Assembly: GCF_001613005.1 (NCBI RefSeq) | Contig: NZ_BDBN01000072.1 | Span: 1 to 55,105 of the forward strand | DNA length: 55,105 nucleotides | Direction: 5' to 3' | Source: Nocardia nova NBRC 15556 | GTDB taxonomy: Bacteria > Actinomycetota > Actinomycetes > Mycobacteriales > Mycobacteriaceae | In this document: positions 7,431 through 15,614 of the stretch, piece after piece | How the letters are laid out: every line of letters starts with the position of its first letter | How positions within the stretch are numbered: the stretch's first letter is position 1 | Made by a program: the position numbers and the translations under genes | The notes under the pieces: model-generated | Database searches by the model: none | The model's input: the letters and a program-made list of their open reading frames with translations, nothing else | Told to the model about the DNA's origin: nothing

Positions 7431-9986
7431 CTACATCTGGAACGGCTTGTCGACATTCGGGTCGCCCCCACCCGGGTCGCTCGCGCCCGGATCGTCCGAG
7501 GCCGCCGCGCGCGGCGCGGGCGGAGGCTCGGCCGCGTCCAGCCACGCTTGCTCGCCCGGTGCGTCCGGGGCGTCGTAGTGCGCCGGCATCGGACCGATGT
7601 CCGGCACCTTCTTCGGCCGCGACTTCGCGCGATAATCCTTGCCCGGCCCCAACGGCCTCCCCGGATCCTTCGGCTCATCCGGGTCAGCGGGCGGGGGCGG
7701 AGCCGGCGCCGGACGCGACGGCGTCATGTAATTCGGATCCGACGGGTCGCGGAAACTGCCGCCCTGCCCACCATTCACCGGCGGCTGCGGCGCCCGACGC
7801 GACGGAGTCATATAGTTCGGATCCGACGGATCCCGGAAACCACCGCCCTGCCCTCCGGTGGAGGGATTCGACACCGGGGCAGTCGGAGGGCCTTGCTGGG
7901 TGAACGGTCTGGAAAAGTTCGGCGGGCCACTCGGATTGCCCGTCGAATTCCCCACCGGCGCAGCGTGAACCGGCGCCGACGACGAGCTCACCGGCCCGCC
8001 CCCCGACGCACCCGGCTGCGTGAACGGCCGGGAGAAATTCGGCGGATTGCTCGAATTCCCCACCGGCGCAGCGTTGATAGCAGGCGCCGGGCGAGAGCCG
8101 GGGGCCGCGCCCGCGGAATTGCCGATCGGATGCGGCACCGATCCGTCACCACCGCTTACCGGCGGGGCGGGGGCCGGACGCGACGGCACCATGTAGTTCG
8201 GATCCGAGGGCGAACGGAAACCACCGCCCCCCTGCCCACCACTCACCGGCGGCTGCGGCGCAGGACGCGACGGCGTCATGTAATTCGGATCCGACGGATC
8301 CCGGAAACCACCACCGCCCTGCCCGCCGTTCACCGGCGGCGCAGGGGCCGGACGCGACGGCACCATATAGTTCGGATCCGACGGATCACGGAAACCACCA
8401 CCACCCTGCCCACCACTCACCGGCGGCTGCGGCGCAGGACGCGACGGCGTCATGTAATTCGGATCCGACGGATCCCGAAAACCACCACCCGCTATGGACG
8501 TCGACTGATGCGGTCCACCGAAACCCGCTGGGCCCGAATGCGTTCCGCCCGTTCCTGATTGTCCGCCCGCCCCCGCTGCGTGCGTCGGCGGTGCAGGGGC
8601 CGGGCGCGACGGCACCATGTAATTCGGATCCGAGGGATCCCGGAAACCACCGCCCCCCTGTCCGCCGTTCACTGGTGGCTGCGGCGCAGGACGCGACGGC
8701 GTCATGTAATTCGGATCGGACGGATCCCGGAAACCACCACCTTGCTGGTGGTTTCCGCCGTTCGTCGTCGAGGTATTCGTCGTAGACGCCGCCTCATTCT
8801 GTCCCGGCACCGGTCGCGGCGTCAGCGGATTGTTCGTGGGTGGCGTCTTCGGCGGGGCCCAGGGCGCCTTCGCATTCATCCAGAGGTTGAATCTCGGGTC
8901 GCCCTCGGTATTGGTGGTCGTCTTCGTTCCCAGACCGCGCATACCGCCGACCATTCCGCCGCGGGCCGCACTACCTACCCAGCCTTCCGGTCCCGCGAAC
9001 GCGCCCGCGATATCACCGGTCACCGCACCCGCGCCGATATTGCCGAATATGTTGCCGAAGACACCGGCCGTGGCACCGATCGTCGCGCCTTGCAGGAACA
9101 TTCCCGACCGGAACGGCATATTGGTGATCGCACCGCCGAACTTCTTGTCGAGATTGCCGATCCCGAAGCCCATGTACCGGCCGAGTTCGCGGCTGGGAAT
9201 GGTGCTCAACGCCGAGGCCGCCCAGGACGCGCCGAATTCCTTCCAGTTGAATCCGTGCCGCTTACCGTCCGCGATCTGTGCGCCCTGCACGATCGCGTTG
9301 GTCACCGGAGCCCAGAGCGCGCCCTCACCGAATTTCAGCGTATACACGCCCATGCCTTTGGCCGTGGGCAGAATCGTCTTGGCCTTGTACTTCCAGGTCT
9401 GTCCCTTCATCCCCTTCCAGGTATCGGCGGAGAGGATGTGCTTGAACCAGTACCGCGAGGCGCCGTTGAGTTCGCCGCGGGTGGCGAATCCCAGTTTCGC
9501 CCAGGCACGTTCGAGCGCATTCTGCAGTGCGTCGGCGATGAATTTCACGATCGATCGGGTGGTGCCGATCGCGGCGGCCTCCACCGCCGGCGCGGTCGGC
9601 GGGAACAGCCACGCCCAAGCGATCTCGACCAGCAGAATGCACAGCGAGACGATGATGTTGATCTTCGCCGACTGCAGTTCGGTACCGACGTCGAAGGTCG
9701 AATCGCTGATGGTCTTGAACGATTCGGCCAGCGTCGCGAGCGACTGGTCACCTTGCAGAAAGGCATCGAACAACTTGCCGATCTGATCGGCGGCATCCCC
9801 GGCCGGAAATGCCGCCATCGCTGCCGTTTTCGCGCTCTCGATACCGGGAACCTGCGCCGCGAGATCCTTGGACGCCTGCTCCCAGGCCCGCGAAACCGCC
9901 CACATCTTGTCTTCGTCACCGTCGGGCCAGCTGGCGCCGGCAACCCAGGCGATCGGACGTACGGGCGGGGGCAGGTACAGGCTCAC
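7431..9986 (-). CDS. WXG100-like-domain secreted protein with proline-rich repeats
   Basis: The product has 851 residues and a GTG start (SLYLPPPVRPIAWVAGASWP). Residues 1 to about 250 form the WXG100-like N-terminal domain (WPDGDEDKMW, a hydrophobic stretch and W(L)FPPTAPA). Residues 250-370 are Gly/Ala-rich and partly hydrophobic, resembling the translocation region of CpnT-like toxins. After about residue 410 there are eight copies of a unit GGFRDPSDPNYM(T/V)PSR(P)AP, plus two copies of NFSRPFTQ. The C-terminus is acidic and disordered (NVDKPFQM) with no recognisable nuclease, ADP-ribosylase or deaminase domain. It is therefore probably a structural or surface relative of polymorphic toxins rather than a toxin. 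It starts 6 bp after a YbaB-like gene and is followed by a WXG100 gene. Confidence 0.8.
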   Translation of the reverse strand: MSLYLPPPVRPIAWVAGASWPDGDEDKMWAVSRAWEQASKDLAAQVPGIESAKTAAMAAFPAGDAADQIGKLFDAFLQGDQSLATLAESFKTISDSTFDVGTELQSAKINIIVSLCILLVEIAWAWLFPPTAPAVEAAAIGTTRSIVKFIADALQNALERAWAKLGFATRGELNGASRYWFKHILSADTWKGMKGQTWKYKAKTILPTAKGMGVYTLKFGEGALWAPVTNAIVQGAQIADGKRHGFNWKEFGASWAASALSTIPSRELGRYMGFGIGNLDKKFGGAITNMPFRSGMFLQGATIGATAGVFGNIFGNIGAGAVTGDIAGAFAGPEGWVGSAARGGMVGGMRGLGTKTTTNTEGDPRFNLWMNAKAPWAPPKTPPTNNPLTPRPVPGQNEAASTTNTSTTNGGNHQQGGGFRDPSDPNYMTPSRPAPQPPVNGGQGGGGFRDPSDPNYMVPSRPAPAPPTHAAGAGGQSGTGGTHSGPAGFGGPHQSTSIAGGGFRDPSDPNYMTPSRPAPQPPVSGGQGGGGFRDPSDPNYMVPSRPAPAPPVNGGQGGGGFRDPSDPNYMTPSRPAPQPPVSGGQGGGGFRSPSDPNYMVPSRPAPAPPVSGGDGSVPHPIGNSAGAAPGSRPAPAINAAPVGNSSNPPNFSRPFTQPGASGGGPVSSSSAPVHAAPVGNSTGNPSGPPNFSRPFTQQGPPTAPVSNPSTGGQGGGFRDPSDPNYMTPSRRAPQPPVNGGQGGSFRDPSDPNYMTPSRPAPAPPPPADPDEPKDPGRPLGPGKDYRAKSRPKKVPDIGPMPAHYDAPDAPGEQAWLDAAEPPPAPRAAASDDPGASDPGGGDPNVDKPFQM
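7690..8745 (-). repeat. Eight-copy proline-rich repeat within coding sequence
   Basis: Eight copies of a roughly 28-33 codon unit with core FRDPSDPNYM lie here, each marked on the plus strand by a block like tgtaattcggatccgacgg. Copies come in two flavours: M-T-P-S-R-P-A-P-Q-P-P and M-V-P-S-R-P-A-P-A-P-P, largely alternating, which suggests duplication of a two-unit block. One copy has FRSPSDP and one has SRRAP. A 200-bp stretch with NFSRPFTQ repeats (about 7860-8160) divides the array. Confidence 0.9.
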
Positions 9987-9992
9987 GGGGGA

Positions 9993-10466
9993 TCAGTCCT
10001 CGTCGGACACCATCGAGCGGTGCGCGCTGCCGTCCACCGGATGCGCGGGCGGGACGTCGCGATAATCCTCGATCCGGGTCGGCGCCGGTGGCGCGGTCGG
10101 CATCATCTGCCCGAGATCCGGTGCGCCCTCGACGAATTCCGACAATTTCGGCAATTGCAGCTTCCGCTCGCGCAGCGGCTGCATGAGTTCGGCGCCGAGT
10201 CGCAGCACCTCCGCCGCGGCCTGCTGCACCGCCGCGGTCATCCCCGCGGCGATCTCGTCGTAGGTCAGATCCGCGATATCGTCGGCGAACTTCGTGTCGA
10301 TGAGCAGTCCGTCGGCATTGACGGTCACCTGGATTCGCTGCTCACAGGTGTTCGCCGTGGCCGTCAGCCGGGAGCGTCGCAACTGGATCTCGGCGATGCC
10401 GCGCAATTGCTCGTCGAGCCCCTCGAGCACCGTCATCATGTCGGCATGGAGCCGTTCGTTGACCAC
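9993..10466 (-). CDS. YbaB/EbfC family protein, ESX-associated
   Basis: The protein has 157 residues and a GTG start (VNERLHADMMTVLEGLDEQL), chosen because GGAGG lies 5 bp upstream and the product then lines up with the paralogue at 1851-2351. The middle, QVTVNADGLLIDTKFADDIADL, and the following alanine-rich helix match the YbaB/EbfC fold. The C-terminal 40 residues are proline-rich and probably disordered. It is the first gene of the large ESX-type cluster. The repeated pairing of this family with a WXG100-like-domain gene, seen twice in this window, argues for a functional link, perhaps stabilising the substrate before export. Confidence 0.75.
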   Translation of the reverse strand: MVNERLHADMMTVLEGLDEQLRGIAEIQLRRSRLTATANTCEQRIQVTVNADGLLIDTKFADDIADLTYDEIAAGMTAAVQQAAAEVLRLGAELMQPLRERKLQLPKLSEFVEGAPDLGQMMPTAPPAPTRIEDYRDVPPAHPVDGSAHRSMVSDED

Positions 10467-10760
10467 TGCCACCTCCACCGTCGACGCGCGCAGTAGCAAC
10501 AACAGCACACCAGATTGAATATCCGGTGGCGCCCAAGGAAATTCAGTGTCGGCTACCGCCGTGCACCCGGGCCGGGGCGGGCGACGGCGGCGCCGGGTAG
10601 CTGTGGCACACCCGCAGCGCCTCGCCGCACCGCTTGTGAGATGTCCAATGCGCCACCCGGAACGGAACGATCGGACCGGCCCGAGAGTTAGGTTCTCGAC
10701 CAGCAGATATTCATCACCACGTGCGGTCTCGACGCCGTGCGCCGACTGTGAGGAGGGCCC
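10467..10760. other. Divergent intergenic region, no gene seen
   Basis: These 294 bp separate the divergent YbaB-like and zinc-ribbon genes and must hold both promoters. The plus-strand gene has a clear GGAGGG ribosome-binding site at its end. I see no convincing -10/-35 pair, long inverted repeat or iron box. Confidence 0.5.
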
Positions 10761-10958
10761 GTGACCGAACGCAGTATCGCCATGAACCCCGGAATGCACG
10801 AGGTTCTCGACTACTTCGGCAAATGTCCCGAATGCGGTTATCCCGCACGGGCTTCCGCCGATTTCGCCGGGGCGCCCACCGTCGTCGCCAGTTGCGACCG
10901 CCCGTGCGGCTGGACCGGCGTGGTTCCGCTCACCACCATGACGGGACGCACGGCGTAA
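10761..10958 (+). CDS. Small zinc-ribbon-like hypothetical protein
   Basis: The protein has 65 residues and a GTG start (TERSIAMNPGMHEVLDYFGK), with GGAGGG placed 3 bp before it; an internal ATG at 10782 would remove seven residues. It contains C-P-E-C followed by C-x3-C within SCDRPCGW, a plausible four-cysteine metal site, so a small zinc-binding protein is likely. I do not recognise the family. It stands alone on the plus strand, facing map across a shared hairpin terminator. The strong ribosome-binding site and cysteine pairs are the reasons for calling it a gene despite its size. Confidence 0.65.
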   Translation: MTERSIAMNPGMHEVLDYFGKCPECGYPARASADFAGAPTVVASCDRPCGWTGVVPLTTMTGRTA

Positions 10959-10972
10959 CACCCCAGACAGCA

Positions 10973-11008
10973 CGACGCACCCGCGCCGACGAGGCCACGG
11001 GTGCGTCG
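10973..11008. terminator. Hairpin between convergent genes
   Basis: Perfect 11-bp inverted repeat CGACGCACCCG / CGGGTGCGTCG (10973-10983 and 10998-11008) with a 14-nt loop, lying between the zinc-ribbon gene and map. On the plus strand it is followed by a short AT-rich stretch (AAACGTATTATTC). It could end transcription in both directions. Confidence 0.65.
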
Positions 11009-11017
11009 CGAAACGTA

Positions 11018-11818
11018 TTATTCGGGTCGAACGGTCAGGATCCGCGGACCGTCCTCGGTGACCGCTACCGTGTGCTCCCAGTGCGCGGCGCGACTGCCGT
11101 CGGTGGTGACGACGGTCCAATCATCGTCCAGCACAGTCGTTTCCGTGGTGCCGAGAGTCAACATCGGCTCGATCGCCAGCACCGAACCGACCACGAGTTT
11201 CGGGCCACGTCCGGGTGCGCCCTCGTTGGCGAGGAACGGATCCATATGCATCTGGCGGCCGATGCCGTGTCCGCCGTACCCGTCCACGATGCCGTAGGCG
11301 CGGCCGTGCTCCTTCTCCGCGGCGCGCGTCCCCAGCTCGATCGCGTGCGAGACGTCGGTCAGGCGATTGCCCGGCAGCATGGCCGCGATACCGGCGTCCA
11401 TCGACAGCCGGGTGGCCTCGCTGAGCAGCCGATCGGCCTCGATGACCTCACCGATGCCGAACGTCCACGCCGAATCGCCGTGCCAGCCCTCGAGAATCGC
11501 GCCGCAGTCGATGGAGACCAGATCGCCCTCGGCGAGCACCTCGTCCTTCGACGGAATCCCGTGCACCACACGGTCGTTCACCGACGAGCAGATCGATCCC
11601 GGGAAGCCGTGATAGCCCTTGAAGGACGGGACGGCGCCCGCCTCGCGAATGGTCTGCTCGGCGACCTCGTCCAATTCCCAGGTCGACACCCCGGGCTTGG
11701 CGGCCGTACGCACGGCAACCAGCGCACGGCCGACGATCGCGCCGGCCGCGGCCATGGCATCGAGCTCACCGGCGGTGCGGAACGGCACCACCTTCTTCTG
11801 CTTGAGGCCGAAAACCAT
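11018..11818 (-). CDS. map: Type I methionyl aminopeptidase
   Basis: The protein has 266 residues and no N-terminal extension, so it is the short type Ia form. It removes the initiator methionine from nascent proteins at the ribosome. Metal-site landmarks are visible: DCGAILEGWHGDSAWTF (two Asp ligands), GHGIGRQMHMDP (His) and the Glu ligands in AIEPM and the later E of WEHTVAVTEDG. It starts 5 bp after adk and is the last gene of secY-adk-map, the classic order in actinobacteria. A hairpin follows its stop. A second map gene usually exists elsewhere in such genomes. Confidence 0.96.
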   Translation of the reverse strand: MVFGLKQKKVVPFRTAGELDAMAAAGAIVGRALVAVRTAAKPGVSTWELDEVAEQTIREAGAVPSFKGYHGFPGSICSSVNDRVVHGIPSKDEVLAEGDLVSIDCGAILEGWHGDSAWTFGIGEVIEADRLLSEATRLSMDAGIAAMLPGNRLTDVSHAIELGTRAAEKEHGRAYGIVDGYGGHGIGRQMHMDPFLANEGAPGRGPKLVVGSVLAIEPMLTLGTTETTVLDDDWTVVTTDGSRAAHWEHTVAVTEDGPRILTVRPE

Positions 11819-11823
11819 TCGCC

Positions 11824-12369
11824 TCAGCGACCCAGAACGTGGAGCACGCGGGCGTTGACCTCGTCGACCTCACCCACGCCGTCGATCGAGACGACCAGGC
11901 CGTCGTAGTGCTGCAGCAGCGGTTCGGTCTCGTCGCGGTACACCTGCATCCGGTTGCGGATGACTTCCTCGGTGTCGTCGGCGCGGCCCCGGCCGAGCAT
12001 CCGCTCGACCACCACATCGGTGGCCACCTCGAAGCTGATCACGGCGTCCAGCGCGTGACCGGACTCCTTGAGCATCTTCTCCAGGGCCTCGGCCTGGTCG
12101 ACGGTGCGCGGGTAGCCGTCGAGCACGAATCCGTTGACGGCGTCGGGCTCGGCGATGCGGGACTCCACCATGCGGTTGGTCACATCGCTGGGCACCAGGT
12201 TGCCGGCGTCGAGGTACTTCTGCGCCTCGCGACCCAGCGGGGTCTGCTGGGAGATGTTCGCACGGAACAAATTCCCCGTGGAGATGTGCGGAACACCCAG
12301 CTTGTCCGACAGCAGTTCGGCCTGTGTCCCTTTACCGGCACCCGGCGGTCCGAGCAGTACGAGTCTCAC
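11824..12369 (-). CDS. adk: Adenylate kinase
   Basis: The protein has 181 residues and a GTG start (RLVLLGPPGAGKGTQAELLS) with the P-loop GPPGAGKGT at residues 7-15. DGYPRT and the arginines of the lid (GRGRADD) are present. The lid is the short form without the zinc-binding insert, as is usual in actinobacteria. It interconverts 2 ADP with ATP and AMP in the cytoplasm. The start overlaps the secY stop by 4 bp (GTGA), implying translational coupling. Confidence 0.96.
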   Translation of the reverse strand: MRLVLLGPPGAGKGTQAELLSDKLGVPHISTGNLFRANISQQTPLGREAQKYLDAGNLVPSDVTNRMVESRIAEPDAVNGFVLDGYPRTVDQAEALEKMLKESGHALDAVISFEVATDVVVERMLGRGRADDTEEVIRNRMQVYRDETEPLLQHYDGLVVSIDGVGEVDEVNARVLHVLGR

Positions 12370-13685
12370 TTGAGGAACCCTTCGTAATTTCTGTTCATCA
12401 GTTGGCTCTCGATCTGTTTGACCGTATCGAGGCCGACGCTCACGACGATCAGCACCGACGTGCCTCCGAACGGCAGGAAGTTCGAACCGCCACCGCCGGC
12501 ACCGATGTGCAACAGCAGGTTGGGCAGTACGGCAACAGCACCGAGGTAGATCGAACCGGGGAGGGTGATTCGGCTCAGTACATAGTTCAGATAGTCGGCG
12601 GTCGGCTTACCCGGACGGTAACCGGGAATGAAGCCACCGAACTTCTTCATCTCGTCCGCGCGTTCCTCCGGGTTGAAGGTGATCGCGACGTAGAAGTAGG
12701 TGAAGAACACGATCAACGCGAAGTAGATCAGGACGTACACCGGGTTACCCGGGTTCACCAGATACTTCTGGATGATCTTCTGCCACCAGCTGTCGGAGTT
12801 GGAGGACTGGGTCAGCTGGGCGACCAGATTCGGCAGATACAACAGTGAGGACGCGAAGATCACCGGGATCACGCCGGCCTGGTTGACCTTCAGCGGTAGA
12901 TAGGTCGACGACCCGCCGTACATCTTTCGGCCGACCACGCGCTTGGCGTACTGCACCGGTATTCGGCGCTGGCCCTGTTCGACGAAGATCACGCCGACGA
13001 TCACCACGAAGGCGGCGACACACACCAGCCCGAAGATCAGACCGCCCTTGCTGTCGAGGATCTGCTTGCCCTCGCTCGGGATGCGGGCGGCGATACCGGC
13101 GAAGATCAGCAGCGACATACCGTTGCCGATACCGCGCTCGGTGATCTGCTCGCCGAACCACATCACCAGCGCCGCGCCGGCGGTCATCACCAGCACGATG
13201 ATGATCAAGCCGAAGATGCTGGTGTCGGCCAGGATCTCGTCCGGGCAGCCGCGCAGCAGCTGGCCGCGCGAGGCGAGCGCCACCAGACCGGTGGCCTGCA
13301 GAATCGCCAAAGCGATCGACAGATAACGCGTGTATTGCGTCATCTTGTTCTGGCCGGACTGGCCTTCTTTTCGCAGTTCCTCGAACCGCGGAATGACCAC
13401 CGTCAGCAGCTGGATGATGATGCTCGCGGTGATGTAGGGCATGATCCCGATCGCGAACACCGACAGCTGCAGCAGCGCACCACCGGAGAACAGATTGATC
13501 AGCTGGTAGATGCCGGCGTTGTCACCGCCGGAGACGACGTCGATGCAATGGCGGATCGCCTTGTAGTCGACTCCGGGCGACGGTAGCGAGGCGCCGACGC
13601 GGTACAGCGCGATCAGGCCCAGCGTGAAGAGAATCTTCCGCCGCAAGTCCGGGGTCCGGAAGGCCGACACGAAGGCGGAAAGCAC
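12366..13685 (-). CDS. secY: Preprotein translocase subunit SecY
   Basis: The protein has 439 residues with ten hydrophobic segments. The N-terminus LSAFVSAFRTPDLRRKILFT, the plug-region residues after SPGVDY, the conserved cytosolic loop VVGRKMYGG, and the C-terminal EGFLK are typical of SecY. It forms the membrane channel of the Sec pathway with SecE and SecG. The GTG start at 13685 has a good ribosome-binding site (AGGAGG 4 bp upstream). A hairpin terminator between rplO and secY and a 5' leader of more than 100 bp indicate that secY-adk-map is a separate transcription unit from the ribosomal genes. Confidence 0.97.
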   Translation of the reverse strand: MLSAFVSAFRTPDLRRKILFTLGLIALYRVGASLPSPGVDYKAIRHCIDVVSGGDNAGIYQLINLFSGGALLQLSVFAIGIMPYITASIIIQLLTVVIPRFEELRKEGQSGQNKMTQYTRYLSIALAILQATGLVALASRGQLLRGCPDEILADTSIFGLIIIVLVMTAGAALVMWFGEQITERGIGNGMSLLIFAGIAARIPSEGKQILDSKGGLIFGLVCVAAFVVIVGVIFVEQGQRRIPVQYAKRVVGRKMYGGSSTYLPLKVNQAGVIPVIFASSLLYLPNLVAQLTQSSNSDSWWQKIIQKYLVNPGNPVYVLIYFALIVFFTYFYVAITFNPEERADEMKKFGGFIPGYRPGKPTADYLNYVLSRITLPGSIYLGAVAVLPNLLLHIGAGGGGSNFLPFGGTSVLIVVSVGLDTVKQIESQLMNRNYEGFLK

Positions 13686-13825
13686 AGATCCTCCTGGCTG
13701 ACGACACGGGGGTCACGCCCACTTCCGTCACCTCGGCACATACCGGTGCCCTACAGGGCAGGGCCGGTCCTGTGCCACGACAACGGGGCAGACTGGTTGG
13801 CAGACAACACTTGAACTCTAACAGC

Positions 13826-13857
13826 GGCGCCGGACGGGCTCTCACCCGTCCGGCGCC
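13826..13857 (-). terminator. Terminator after rplO
   Basis: Perfect 13-bp stem GGCGCCGGACGGG / CCCGTCCGGCGCC (13826-13838 and 13845-13857) with a 6-nt loop, 22 bp after the rplO stop. The tail downstream on the minus strand (TGTTAGAGTT) is only moderately T-rich. It separates the ribosomal genes from secY-adk-map. Confidence 0.75.
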
Positions 13858-13879
13858 CCGACTGTATTACCAGTAACTG

Positions 13880-14326
13880 TCAGCCCAGTTCGGTGGCGGT
13901 ACCACCGGCGGCGGTGATCTTCTCCTTGGCGGAGCCGGAGAACTTGTCGGCGCTGACCTGAACGGCCACACCGATTTCACCCTCGCCGAGCACCTTCACC
14001 AACTGGTTCTTGCGCACGGCACCGGCAGCGACGAGCTCGTCCTTGCCGATGGTGCCGCCCTGCGGGAACAGCCGCGCGATATCGCCGACGTTCACGACCT
14101 GGTACTCGACGCGGAACGGGTTGGTGAACCCCTTCAGCTTCGGCAGGCGCATGTGGATCGGCATCTGGCCGCCCTCGAAACGGGCCGGCACGTTCTTGCG
14201 AGCCTTCGTACCCTTGGTACCGCGACCGGCGGTCTTACCCTTGGAGCCTTCACCGCGACCCACACGGATCTTCTCGGTCTTGGCGCCCGGGGCGGGCCGC
14301 AGGTGGTGGAGCTTGATGGGGGTCAT
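13880..14326 (-). CDS. rplO: 50S ribosomal protein L15
   Basis: The protein has 148 residues and starts MTPIKLHHLRPAPGAKTEKI, with the Gly/Lys/Arg-rich stretch RVGRGEGSKGKTAGRGTKGT that threads into 23S rRNA. Length and sequence are canonical for actinobacterial uL15. Its ATG overlaps the rpmD stop by 4 bp (ATGA). It is the last gene of the rpsH-rplO run and is followed by a strong hairpin. Confidence 0.97.
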   Translation of the reverse strand: MTPIKLHHLRPAPGAKTEKIRVGRGEGSKGKTAGRGTKGTKARKNVPARFEGGQMPIHMRLPKLKGFTNPFRVEYQVVNVGDIARLFPQGGTIGKDELVAAGAVRKNQLVKVLGEGEIGVAVQVSADKFSGSAKEKITAAGGTATELG

Positions 14327-14508
14327 GCGGTTTCCTCCTCAACGGAAACGAGGTGGCGCACGACGTTGATCAGCCCGCGGTTCTGGGCGTTGTCCTCGCG
14401 GACCACGGTCTGGCGGATACCGCGCAGGCCGAGGGTGCGAAGCGACTCCCGCTGATTCTTCTTGGCGCCGATCGTGGACTTGATCTGGGTCACCTTGAGC
14501 TGTGCCAT
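14323..14508 (-). CDS. rpmD: 50S ribosomal protein L30
   Basis: The protein has 61 residues and starts MAQLKVTQIKSTIGAKKNQR, with LRTLGLRGIRQTVVREDNAQ in the middle, the conserved uL30 core. The frame is open further upstream to 14556, but that part overlaps the end of rpsE and the start at 14508 gives the usual length. It lies 1 bp after the rpsE stop and overlaps rplO by 4 bp. Confidence 0.96.
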   Translation of the reverse strand: MAQLKVTQIKSTIGAKKNQRESLRTLGLRGIRQTVVREDNAQNRGLINVVRHLVSVEEETA

Positions 14509-14509
14509 G

Positions 14510-15154
14510 TCAGACTCCCTGTCCGGCACGCGCACGCAGCATGCCCGCCGGGGCAACGTCCTCGATCGGCAGACCGCGGCGAGCGGCCACCTCCTCCGGA
14601 CGCTGCAGCATCTTCAGGGCAGCGACGGTCGCGTGCACGACGTTGATGGCGTTGTCGCTACCGAGCGACTTGGCCAGGATGTCGTGGATACCGGCGCACT
14701 CCAGCACGGCACGCGCCGCACCACCGGCGATCACACCGGTACCGGGCGAGGCCGGACGCAGCATGACGACACCGGCGGCAGCCTCACCCTGCACCGGATG
14801 CGTGATGGTGCTGCCGATCATCGGGACGCGGAAGAAGCCCTTACGAGCCTCCTCGACACCCTTCTGGATGGCCGCGGGGACTTCCTTGGCCTTGCCGTAT
14901 CCGACACCGACCAGGCCGTTGCCGTCGCCCACGATCACCAGGGCGGTGAAGCTGAAGCGACGACCACCCTTCACGACCTTGGAGACGCGGTTGATCGCGA
15001 CGACGCGCTCGAGCTGGTTCTTCTCGGCCGCATTGTCGCGACGGTCACCGCCGCCGCGACGGTCACGACCGCCGCCGCGCTGATCGCGCTCGTTGCCACT
15101 GCCACCCTGTCCGGCGGGTCCGCTGCCGCCGTCACGCCGCTGACGTCCCGGCAT
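14510..15154 (-). CDS. rpsE: 30S ribosomal protein S5
   Basis: The protein has 214 residues. The conserved body begins near residue 45 (ERVVAINRVSKVVKGGRRFS) and contains VGVGYGKAKEVPAAI and GTGVIAGGAARAVLE, hallmarks of uS5. The first 43 residues are a Gly/Arg/Asp-rich extension (DQRGGGRDRRGGGDRRDN), typical of mycolic-acid actinobacteria and probably flexible. It forms part of the decoding-fidelity centre with S4. It precedes rpmD by 1 bp. Confidence 0.97.
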   Translation of the reverse strand: MPGRQRRDGGSGPAGQGGSGNERDQRGGGRDRRGGGDRRDNAAEKNQLERVVAINRVSKVVKGGRRFSFTALVIVGDGNGLVGVGYGKAKEVPAAIQKGVEEARKGFFRVPMIGSTITHPVQGEAAAGVVMLRPASPGTGVIAGGAARAVLECAGIHDILAKSLGSDNAINVVHATVAALKMLQRPEEVAARRGLPIEDVAPAGMLRARAGQGV

Positions 15155-15203
15155 CAGACGTTCCTTCCGTTCATGTTCATTCGGTCCATGAGCTGAATCT
15201 GCA

Positions 15204-15611
15204 TCAGAATTTCAACCCACCTTCGCGAGCAGCATCCGCCAGAGCGGCGATGCGGCCGTGGTAGTCGTGGCCACCGCGGTCGAACACCACGGCCTCCACA
15301 CCGGCAGCCTTCGCGCGGGCGGCCAGCAGCTCGCCGACCTTCTTGCCCTTCGCGGACTTGTCACCGTCGAGCGCGCGCACATCGGCCTCGATCGAGGACG
15401 CGGAGGCGACGGTCTTGCCGACGGAGTCGTCGATCACCTGGGCGTGCAGGTGCCGCGAGGAGCGGAACACGACCAGACGCGGACGCTCGGCGGTGCCGAG
15501 GACCTTCTTGCGCAGACGGAAGTGCCGACGGGTCTTCGACACCCGGCGACGAGTCGACGCATCCTTGCCGACCGGCTGGCGGGCGGCTTTCTGAGCTTCA
15601 GTTTGTGCCAT
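15204..15611 (-). CDS. rplR: 50S ribosomal protein L18
   Basis: The protein has 135 residues with the uL18 core RLVVFRSSRHLHAQVIDDS and a conserved C-terminus VVFDRGGHDYHGRIAALADA. It binds 5S rRNA with L5 and L25. It lies between rplF (3 bp) and rpsE (49 bp) in the standard spc order. The first 25 residues are basic and likely disordered. Confidence 0.97.
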   Translation of the reverse strand: MAQTEAQKAARQPVGKDASTRRRVSKTRRHFRLRKKVLGTAERPRLVVFRSSRHLHAQVIDDSVGKTVASASSIEADVRALDGDKSAKGKKVGELLAARAKAAGVEAVVFDRGGHDYHGRIAALADAAREGGLKF

Positions 15612-15614
15612 GGC

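Noticed and set aside
7690..8745. Regular DNA repeats resembling a CRISPR-like or minisatellite array
   Set aside because: Units are multiples of three, stay in frame, vary at third positions and encode a conserved peptide; there are no unique spacers of fixed length or cas genes.
13747..13760. Palindrome TGCCCT-AC-AGGGCA in the secY leader
   Set aside because: The 2-nt loop is too small for a stable hairpin and no operator function is suggested by context.
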